A DNA stretch of 64,000 nucleotides from Corbicula japonica (Eukaryota; Mollusca; Bivalvia; Venerida; Cyrenidae): the NCBI GenBank assembly GCA_038501625.1, contig JAZAYU010000011.1, positions 10,734,849-10,798,848 of the forward strand, written 5' to 3'. The translations under genes and the position numbers were made by a program. This document shows, piece by piece, positions 12,001 to 24,000 of the stretch (its first letter is position 1; every line of letters begins with the position of its first letter). The notes beneath the pieces are model-generated. The model was not told the origin of the DNA, did not search any database, and worked only from the letters and a program-made list of their open reading frames with translations.

Positions 12001-15000
12001 GCTCTTTCTATATAAACACACAAACGGTTTGTTAATCAAATGTGCCCCTACAGGCAGAAATACTGCATAATTTGAAATACAGAAAAGAATCTTTTAACTT
12101 ATTCATTCAATGGATAAAAGAACTTTTTGTGAAATGACTAAAATTTAAAACTGAATTTATAAATGGGATATTAACCTTTGACCAAATGATCACATGATCA
12201 ATACAGGTCTTCTATTGACAAAAAAACAACCTATTTATAAAGTATGGACCCTAAGTAATAAGGGCCATCTACTGACCATTTTTGGTGAAGAGTGGTTAAT
12301 AAATCAAAACTTATTGTCTGGGTTAGAGGTTATAAAACTGAGATTGGAATCCAGTCTCAAGTCGCCATTTCAGCCAATCAGATGCTTGAGATTTGAGACT
12401 GGTTTCCATGCTCAGCTTTACAACCTTAGGCACTGATTTTTAATCATAAATGAGAAATAACTTCAACAGTGTTAGTGTGGTTATTGTTTAATAGCCATTG
12501 GTAAAGGAAAGTGAAAATTAAGAGTGTGGAAACACCTCTGTCATGCTTCTTTTAAATATCAAAGGACCACAATTTTCAGCTTTCAGAGAAAGTAGGCTAC
12601 ATTAAAAAATGATCATTACTGCAAACATACCTCTTTTATCAGAAAAGCAGTGCAATTTGTTCAACAATCTATTTTATCACAATTACATTCAGTTATTTTT
12701 AAAATTATCTAGATTTGACTCTGTAGACTTTTCTCTCATCAGGTTATGAACAATCCTCTTTAAAATGTTAGATCTCCCCATGCCCCTGAAACTTACTAAT
12801 TCATCTTTTCTCCTTTCTATACTCTGTCGTTTCCTGTCATACTCGGTCATGTCAGTGCTATCTGCCACACGTTTTGTTGGACGGAACAACCGTTTCTGAG
12901 CCTCAAGCTTCTGGGCATTCATGTTCTTTTTTCTGTCACTCATTCTGAAATAAACATAGCGTGATGAAACACATTCATTCTGAAATATCAGAATGGTGAA
13001 ACATACTTATTCTGAAATAAACATGGTGAAATGCACTTATTCTGAAATAAACATGCAGTCATGAAACAATCTTACAACAAATACACAATTCTACAACATA
13101 ACATAATATATTTTAACAGCATATAGTATTAAAACTTTGGACCTTGATTGATTTTCTGATCATCTGTCATTGCAACATATAAACCCTTTCCAACATAAAT
13201 ACGCGTAACAGATCTGGATCAAACTGTTTGCCTACGCAATAGAGGTGTTTCTATAGAGGAAAGGGTTAAATAATAACCAAGAGACACAGTCCAGAGGTGG
13301 CAAGAAGTGTTGGGAATCGATGCCTTTAATTGGTCAACAGTCGCTCTATGCATGCTAACTAACATGAAGCTATAAAGGTCTATTGGCTCTCAGTCTCCAA
13401 CTGAACCATGTAAATATTTTCGGTTTATCTAAGAAATAACCTACTTGATATTTAGCAGTCTAATGGTGTCCTCTATCAGAGCAGATTTGATGTCGAAGTC
13501 TATTTTCTCATCAGTTCCAAAACTGGGAGAACGGTTTATCTACAAGTAAAAACCCATAGAAAATTACCAGCAAAGTTGCAGTATTGCATTGTACTGTATA
13601 CAGCTTTACATCCAAACAACTCTGCTTCCTATAATTTGCTTTTCTAAATATTTATCTTTTTCAAGACAAGGTGACACCAATTTCTCTGCAGCATAGATCT
13701 AACAGAGCAGTTTCAAAGAATATACATTAAAACTTGTAAATAAGACCACCCAGAAAATAAAACCACCCTGATTATAAGACCACTATTTCAAAGTCCCTTT
13801 TTCACTATTTTCACCCCAAAATTAAGACTACCTCTCTTCAAAAACCATTTTAGTCCAGGTCCGAAGGTCATAAAACTGAGCAAGGAAACCAATCTCAAAT
13901 CTCAAGCATCTGATTGGCTGAAATTGCGACTGGTCGCTATTTCAGCCAATCAGATGCTTGAGATTTGAGACTGGTTTCTAAGCTCAATTTTATAACCTTG
14001 GAGCCAGTCCAAGTGGTGGTCTTGATAGAAATCTATCACTGAATCCGGTAAACATTGCCTGAAGGTTATAAAACTGAGCAAGGAAACCAGTCTCAAATCT
14101 CAAGCATCTGATTGGCTGAAATGGCGACCAGATGCTTGAGATTTGAGACTGGTTTCCATGCTCAGTTTTATAACCTTGGGCAAATATGTTTAAGCCCTTA
14201 CTCCATGGATATAGCTTATACCCTATGTGAAACCTGTATAGATCCAGATCAGCATACACTTTATATCAGGAACTACACTGTTTTTATACTTTATATCAGG
14301 AACTACACTGTTTTTATATTCATTAGGTTATTTCTGACCATGAAGTGAACAGTTTATATCCATTCAGTACCCAAGGTTATAAAACTGAGCATAGAAACCA
14401 GTCTCAAATCTCAAGCATCTGATTGGCTGAAATGGCGACCAGTCGCCATTTCAGCCAATCAGATGCTTGAGATTTGAGACTGGTTTCCAATCTCAGCTTT
14501 ATAACCTTGGCACCAGGCTGCATGGATGTGAAGGCTGATCTGATTTGGATCTGTACTTGTTTGACATGTGATTAAAGGCACACCTGTAAAGTTTGACAGC
14601 ATGAAAAACACTGTGTTAGAAGGGGAAACAACAATTCCAACTCCAGAATTCTTTGCTTTATTCTAATAATAATACTAAGCTCACCTCTAATAGCCAAGAA
14701 GCTCACCTCTAATAGCCAAGGTCTTAACTTCCTGTCAATCAGAACGTCAAAACCTAACACCTCGAAACACACGCTATCACTGACAGTAGGTGCTCCTGGC
14801 CGACACATCCTGTATGCATGTAAAATATGCGGTTCTGCTACTATCAAAGTTTTCACGATCATGTCACTGATATTCCGCCATAATAGTGCGACATCATAGT
14901 CATTTCTTCGAAGGTACTCATTAAAAGATTTGATTGATCGTTTACTCCCAGCATCTACGCTTGCTCCTTTCTCGTAGAATTCATTATGTTTGTTGACTGA

Positions 15001-18000
15001 GTAGTTTGTTAAATGCATGTATAAATGACTCTGAAATAAAAATATTCATTAGTTACGTTTATATCAAAAATATATTAGTTCATATTTGCTTTTTAAGTTC
15101 AAAAGACAAAGACTGAAAATGAAGGTTGATATGTCATGACCATGTATTTGAAAAACTGAAGGTTTCTGTAGTCTGCATTTACAAAACTAACACATTATTT
15201 CAAATAAATGATACATTCTGTTCTTATATTGGCTGTGCCACTGCATTTTAAACACTAATTACATTACTGAGTTGTTACTTCTTTTTTTAATCAGCTAGCT
15301 TATAGTTATAATATAGAAAAGCTGTGTTTTCTCTATATATCTATATGTGTATTGGCTGCACAGCTGTGTTTAATACCAGAAAAGCACAGCTTATTAAAGC
15401 AGCACGCATAAAAAAGGCGCATTTTATACGGGACCCACATATTTACAAGCACGCAACAATATATATTACAGCATTATGTTTCAACCACAAGAAACTCTAT
15501 TAGTCTCTAAATAAAGCATACCAAGTTATTTTCGGAAGGTGGCAGGTACTTCTCTGTGCTCAGTCTAACGAGACCATCATTGAAGAGGAACACCCTGAGA
15601 GGGTCACATGATGTAATTAACACATAGATACGCAGGTCAAACTTGTAGCCATCCATCAATAAGGGTTTCTCGACATATTCCTGTACAATAAAGTGTTCCT
15701 GGGCCTGTATCTTCTCTAGGTTCTTGAATAACGATATTCTGTAGTGATAAATAAAATCTACTTTAGTCATGTCCCACAGGTGGTTTTAATAGCATTGTTT
15801 CACTGTATTTTGCATCTTTACTAGTATGTGTTCTTTGTACTTATTTTAAATGTTATGAATGAATGCTTGCAAGAGTTTTGTGCAAGTGTGGTAAAATCAA
15901 GTCAAAAAATAAAGCTGCTATTGTGAAAAGGTCAAAATAGCTTACTTTGGCTCTTTCAAGGGCCATAACTCTGGAACCCATTTTGGAATCTAGCTGGTTC
16001 AAGAAAGGAACTGAGATCTTATAGTTACTCAAGGATTGTACAAGTCTGATTAAACTCAAATTAAAAAATGAAGCTGCTATTGTGCAGACAAGGTCTAAAT
16101 AGTTAATTTTGGCACTTTCAGGGGCCATAACTCTGGAACCTATAATGCAATATGGCAATTTCAAGAAAGGAACCAAGATCTTATGGTACAGGCTTTCTAC
16201 TGCCTCTTCAGAAAAAAGTAGGGCAAAAGAAGGGCATTTTTTATTTTAAGTGGGCAAAGTAGGAATTTCTGACATTGAAAAGTAGGGAAAAAGTAGGACT
16301 TTTAAACCTTTTTTTTTCAATACCAGTAATACTGTGATATAATAACACCTTGATCCAAACAGGTTTTGTGGTTCATTTGTTGATAGATCTATAGTGAAAT
16401 ATCAGGATGGCACACTGGGTTCCTTTTGAATGGCACCCTTCTACCCTAAATGTCAAGTGCATTGCCCTTAATCTGATTAGCACAGTTCACTTTTCTCTAT
16501 GTTGTAATGGGTGATAAAGAGTTGCATGTGTACATGAATAATGACAGTGTCACATGTGTGTGTGTGTATGAAACTTTCCTTTATTTTTGGGCTGAAAACT
16601 AATACATGTAGCTTCATAAAAATAATAAAGAGTACACATGTATCAATAAGCATTTGTATGACTCAGACAAAGCGATTCCAATGTACATGTATCACCAAAA
16701 AGGAACGAAGGCATTTGCACATATTTTCTAATCTAAAGTCAATCCAAGTGATTAAAAATTATTCATTTGACTTAGGAAGTCATTAGACTGAAAATCAACT
16801 TAGACAGAAATGTTATTTTGCATATCTAACCAGTTTTCAGGAATCATTTTGACAAGCTATCTCAATTGTGGTTAAAAATGAAAATACTTTGAACTTATCT
16901 GTGCATTTTGATATTTCTTGAGCATAAAACAAGTTGTTTTTTTAAAAGATGGTGAAAAAGTACAGATATTGTTTTATGTATCTCATATAATTATTTAGCC
17001 CTCTCCTCCATAAATAGGCATTTTAACACTTGTTTGACCAGTGTAGATCCAGATCAGCTGGCACATCCATGCTGTCTGATCAGGATCAGCAATGGTTGCA
17101 TTTTGGTCAGAAATAACCTAATAATAATCTAAGATGGCTCAGATGTGCCGGCTGATCTGGACCTAAACTGTTCACCCACTCAATAAAGGTGTATTTATGG
17201 AGGAAAGGGTTAAAGCCCCAGCCCTAAACTTAAGAATATACTATTGAAAAATCATATTTTTTCATATAGACTCCAATATATAAACTAACAGAACACAAAA
17301 GCTCCGATCGAATTCTTTCTTATAGACAAGATTTTCAATGATATTGTTAAATTATCATAATGAATTTTTAAGAAGCTAAATATAATGGAGCTATATTTAG
17401 CACTGACGAAGAGACCACTTCATGCTCGATCTCGATTTCTGTGATGTTTCGAAATCCTACTATGCTTTTAGTTGCGCGGACCAAATTTATTTTGGTAAAT
17501 TAAAATTTTATTAGCCAGAACTAATGCTGCAAATTTGTGCCCATAGTTCCAAATACATGTAATATTTCATACAAGAGCTGGTTAAATTGAAGCAATGCCG
17601 CTTTAAAGATATAAAGTGTCAGGTTTCTTTGTTTGCCGGGTATAGGTAAAATGCCCAAATGATTATTCAAGGGATTGCATGAGGGTACAGCTGCTGGTTT
17701 TAACAAAATTATTTACAATCCTTAATGTGGTTGTTTAACATATATAATAAGTTTCCCAAATTTGTAAAAGAATAAAAGGAGACGCTTAAAATATTTTGGA
17801 GAATAATTTTACCATATTGAAGTTGTGCCATAAGAGGAAAGCCATCTGATTATTAACCAGCTTTTTGCTTTTAGAAACAATAAAATATGTTACTACGAAA
17901 CTTACTAGAAAAAAAACCCATAAAATGTTCTGACTAAAGTGACTGAAAACTTGTAACTTAACTGAATTAACATGACCATGCAAAGATTTGTCATCAATAC

Positions 18001-21000
18001 TTCTGCTTTCTAGAAAGCTCAAATTTTAATTCTATATTATAGTAAAACAGTTTCAAATTGTCTTAATTCCTACAGAAACATAGTTTTCATAATGCATTTC
18101 AATTTTGTGAAAGTCCAAATTATTTGGATAACATTTCAGATAGGTCTCTATAGGCATCAGTATTTAATATACTCAATACTTTGTTCCCCCCACCCCCTCT
18201 CCCTTTTTGATAGCACCCTGTCACTGTTTGGCAGCACCCATCCTTTTTAATTCCTGGATACAACACTATCATTAGTTCTTTCCATGCATGAAAGACAGAA
18301 ACCTGTTGACCATGATGCAGAATGACTAACTAAAGCACCTTGCTTTACAGAATGGATTTTACAAAGGAAACCACATTAACACATTTAAACTACTATTATG
18401 TAATCACAAGAATAAGAAAATACAACTAAAAGTGAATACCTAAGTATTATTTTGCATTAAACTTAAATTTTTATTTTTTGAAATGAAAAAGTAGGGATAG
18501 TAGGGCTGTTTTGGAAAAAAGTAGGGAAAAGTTGGGCTCAGACTAAAAAAGTAGGGAAAAGTAGGAAAAAGTAGGGAAAAGTAGGAAAAAGTAGGGAGCA
18601 GTAGATAGCCTGATAGTAATGAAAGTGAAGACTAAAATTAGGACCACTAGTGTGCAGACCAGCTGTTATTATAGCTTGACCTAGTGACCTAGTTTTCAAG
18701 GTCAAATGACCCAGTTTCAAACATGACCTAGATATCATTGAGATAAACATTCTGACCAAGCTTGAAGAAGAGGACCAAATTTAAGACTGCTAGAATGCGG
18801 ACAAGCTTTTTCTAAAATTTGACCTATTGACCTAGTTTCCAAGGTCACATGACCCAGTTACGAACATGACCTAGATAGCATTGTGATAAACATCCTGACC
18901 AAGTTTGAAGAAGATCGGACCAAAATAATGACAGAGTGCGGTAAAGATTTTTCTATACTTTGACCTTGTGGCCTAGTTTTCAAGGTCACATGACCCACTT
19001 TCGAACTTGACCTAGATATCATTGAGATAAACATTTTGACCAAGTTTGAAGAAGATCAGACCAAAATAATGACAGAGTGCGGTCAAGAGTTTTCTATACT
19101 TTGACCTTGTGGCCTAGTTTTCAAGGTCACATGACCCACTTTCAAACTTGACCTAGATATCATTGAGATAGACATTCTGACCAAGTTTAAAGAAGATCTG
19201 ACCAAAATTCAGACTGTTAGAGTGTGGACAATCTTATTCTATAATTTGACCTAGTGACCTAATTTTCAAGGTAACATGACCCAGTTTTGTAACTGAAGTA
19301 TATGTCATTGAGATAAACATTCTGACCAAGCTTGAAGAAGTTCCCACTAAAATTAAGACCGCTGAAGTGCCGACAAGCTTTTCTATAATTTGACCTAGTG
19401 ACCTAGATTTCAAGGTCACATGACCCAGTTTCAACCTTGATCTAGATAACATTATGATAAATATTCTGGCCAAGTTTGAAGAAGATCCCACCAAATTTAA
19501 GACCCCTAGGGTGCAAGCAACCTTTTTCTTTAATTTGACCTAGTGACCTAGTTTTAAGGGTCACATGACCAGTTACGAACTTGATCTAGATATCATTGAG
19601 ATAAACATTCTGATCATGTTTAAAGAAGATCGCACCAAAATTAAGACTGCTAGAGTGCAAACAAGCTTTTTCTATAATTTGACCTAGTGATCTAGATTTG
19701 AAGGTAACATGACCCAGTTACAAACTTGACCTGGATATCATTGAGACATTCTAACCAAGTTAAAAGAAGATCTGACCAAAATTCAGACTACTTTTGGTCA
19801 TAAATAACCTAATAAATAAAAAATCAAACAGTGTAGATCCTGTTAGACAATGCCATATAGGCATATATATATATATATATGAAGGAAAGGGTTAATACTG
19901 CAATGCTTATCATGAATGGCTGTTACCCACACGCAATAGATATCACATTGCACTGACAGCCACAAGAAGATACACACTCTAAGCTTGCTCATATAATATG
20001 CATAATATCATAAAAATTCCTCGACAAGAGCATACAGTTATTGCTTTACAAGTTGCAATACACTGCCCTCATCAATTCAGTTTCCTAAATTCATCAAGTT
20101 AACTCTTTCCTCCATAGACACACCTTAATTGCGTGGGCGAACAGTGTAGATCCAGATCAGCTGGCACATCTGTGCCCTCTGATCAGGATCTGCACTGTTC
20201 GTTTTTTAATTGGTTGGGTTATTTCTGATCAAAATGCAACCAGTGCAGATCCTGATCAGACGGCATGGATGTGCTGGCTGATCTGGATCTACACTGGTCA
20301 CACATGCATAAAAATGCGTATATATAGAGGAAAAGTTTAATACAACAAGTTACCCATGGCCTTGAGCTCCATTGGATGGTTTCACAATGAATGTTTTGGC
20401 TTTTTTGTGAGCTTTCAGATCCTTCATGTAGTTCTGCAGCATGTTATAGTCCGAGGGCAGAATCCATGTCCGTGGAACAAAGTTGTAATCTTCAGGGGCT
20501 GCCTTTGAAATTCTAGAAAAAATGATCACAACTGATTAATTCTTTACTCCATACTGTAGATAAAACTTTTATGGCCAAGGAAAAGAATGTTGTCTGATCA
20601 GGATTAACTGTTAACCTATTGATACATGAAATTAGGTTATTTCTGGCCAAGAAACAAACGGTGCAGATCACACATGTGCCAGCTAATCTGGATCTTCACT
20701 TGTAGCACACATGATAAACCCTTCAATACAATTTTAATTGTATTTATTGTGTGTCTTTGACATCAATGCACTTTATACATTTGATAACCCAATGTAGCTT
20801 TGATATTGCTCCCATCATTTTTTTGGTATGTCAATCAATTTTATAATTGTCATTAGTTTCTCTAAAGTATCCTTAAAGACAAAACCATTGCAGTAATATT
20901 GTGGTGGAAATGATACCACCTGAGAGGTTTATTAACCAAATCAAAGAAATAATTAACCCTTTTCTCCATCAATACTGGATACCCATTTATCACATGGGCA

Positions 21001-24000
21001 GACAGTGTAGAACCTGAGATCAGCTGGAACACAAATGATGTCTGAATTGAATCTACACTTTCACTACTTGAAGAAAAATAATGTAATAAATCTCCCTTTT
21101 GTACTTATTTCTGTCCAAGCAGCAAACAGTGTTGATCCTGATCAGATGGCACAAATGTGCTGTCTGATCTGGATCTACACTGTTTGCACATGTGATGAAA
21201 CCTTTATATATGAAGTAAAGATTTAAAGATTTAACTTTTATCCTTGATTTCCAGCGCTGTGCTATGCAGTCTGACCGTTGGATGTGCACATATTTATTAT
21301 TATCATTTAATCTATAATCTATACATATTTAATTGAAATAAAATGTTTGGAGAGTAACAAGCATACTTCATCATATTTCGAGCAAGGTTATCTTTGCGTG
21401 TGACTTCCCCCATTCCAGGAAAATGGTTGATCCGCTGGTATGGCTTTAGGTCGGATATCCTCTCCGCAGATACAAATGTATCATTCCATATCAGGAAGCT
21501 GCAATATCAAACATATTAAATATTATTATTCTAACTATTTTCTCCATAATTATATACTCAATTTTATGCATGTGCTACCTGTGTAAATCCAGATCAGCCA
21601 AAACATCCTTGCCATCTGATCAGGATCTGCACTGGTCACTTTTTGGTCAGAAATAACCTGATGAATCAAAAAGTGAACAGTGAAGATCCTGATCAGATGG
21701 CACGGATGTGCTGGCTGATCTGGATCTAAACTGTTTGCCCTTGCAATAAAGGTGCTTCTATGGAGGAAATGGTTAAATAAGATAAATACATATAACAATC
21801 CGAAATTACCATAACTGTGCCCAAGGCATACATGCCATATCCCCCGCCGGGGGGAAAAATCCCCCGGAATTTAGAGCCATCCCCTGGCCCCCCTGCGGGA
21901 GACGAAAATCCCCCGGAATTAACGAAAGTTAAGAAAAACGGTATAAAAATGCATTTTTGTCGCTCTCATAACAGACATTTGTCTATACGCCGAATACACC
22001 GTTACATATCTCGGACTCCTAACGGTTGTGTCAAAACGTTCCGAATTCGTCTAATTAGTGTCACCGAGAGGATTATCGATTATTTAGTGAGAATTGACAC
22101 TTAACAGGATTGTTTATTGGATAATTGATTGTTTGCATAGGTGTGAATGAAATCACAAGTATACCGTCTGTTTTATGTACAATTAGCGGAGTTGTCAAAG
22201 GATTGAAGGTTTTTTTATGATGTCCAAAATATGTGTGTATCCGGATAATGGGACACTTTCGGATACAAATTATTCGTCTTTTGACCAACAATTAACGTTT
22301 TGGCACGTTTGCAAATATTTTTTTTAATTACAAAGTAGGAAGAAATGACCAGTCAAGCTGATTCTTGCATTCTTGGAATAAAAATATAATAGCCATTGAA
22401 GCTGCAACATTTGATATATTCAAGGACAGATCCAGATGGACTTCAGTAGTGTTGCTCGAACACAATTTTTGGGCAGCAATATTTAATTTTCATGGGGATT
22501 TTGAACAGAAAATAGAAATTATAATGTAAATACACAAAGACTTTTCTAAACAAACCCCCTTAGCATACTTAGAAAGATCCAGACTGACTCCTGGTCTGGT
22601 TTGACTGCAGAGACCATATGTTGAGCATTCGAACTCAGCATCTGCAGCAAGTTAATAACATCCAAGTCCATGTTAATTAACTTAAATAATTGTTCTAACT
22701 GATGTTAGTCTGTGCTATGCACATCAGAGTTTGTCGGACAGTTCATATAGTGTTTGTTTTATATAGTTTTATTATGTGCTGACACCCTGTTACAAAAAAA
22801 CATAATAAAAATATTGTTTAAATAAATGAGGATAAATATATTTAATATTGCATCTTAGTTTAGTTTCTAGTAAATTCTGCTTGTTTAGCCGCGTTAAAAA
22901 ATCCCCTGGAATTATATCGGAATCCCCTGGAATTTTGAACCAAATCCCCTGGAATGCTTTCCAGAAATATGGCATGTATGCCAAGGTTATAAAACTGAGC
23001 ATGGAAACCAGTCTCAAATCTCAAGCATATGATTGGCTGAAATGGCGACCAGCCAATCAGATGCTTGAGATTTGAGACTGGTTTCCAATCTCAGCTTTAT
23101 AACCTTCAATACAGGAATCAATATTATGCTTCTGCAAAACTCTGTTAATTTATTTCTTCACAACTTTTCTCCCAGATTTGAACCTGTTTTCTAAACGTTA
23201 GTTATGTGCATTTGGGTACTTGAACGTGAAAAACAGTGAAAATAAAAATGATATTCCACTATTTGAAAACAGTAAAATACCACTTTTATTTCACCGGGAA
23301 AATTCTATAATGCACTGAAAAGCAAAAAATAAAAGGAGATAATGCATAGGGGGCTTAGTTCACCCTATGTCAAAAACATCTTTTATTTCAATTTAAACTG
23401 AACTGATCAGGGCAAATTCTGTCTGAATTTTCAATCTAACAAATATCAACAGATGTGTTCCTATTGCAGGTAACAGAATGACAAGCTTTCTTAACATACC
23501 ATTGATTTCATATCATATAGTATATTTGTTTATTTTATATCAATGTTTGCTTATAGATGACGTCACCTGTAAACAAACAGAGAACCTTATAGCAGAATAA
23601 AGCAAATTTTACCTCGTGGGGTCATCATCTCTACAAATGCTAAATCCAATATGTTCCACCATCTGCCGAACTGAAAAAGAATATAATTTAAAAATGATTG
23701 ACCATTTAAACCATTGATATCGCTTTTATCCCATGTGTGATAAGTTTTGAAATCAGTCTAAAATCTCAAGGATCTGATTGGCTGAAATGGCGACTGGTCG
23801 CCATTTCAGCCAATCAGATCCTTGAGATTTGAGACTGATCTCCAGATTTTGTTTTATGATCTTGGGCACTGCTTGCACATTTGTTTAGTCTGATAAGGAT
23901 CTACAAGATGCACTTTAAGATTCATTAGCATTCTTTTTACCAAGAATCAAATAGTGTATATCCTGGGCTGAAGGTTATAAAACTGAGATTGGAAACCAGT

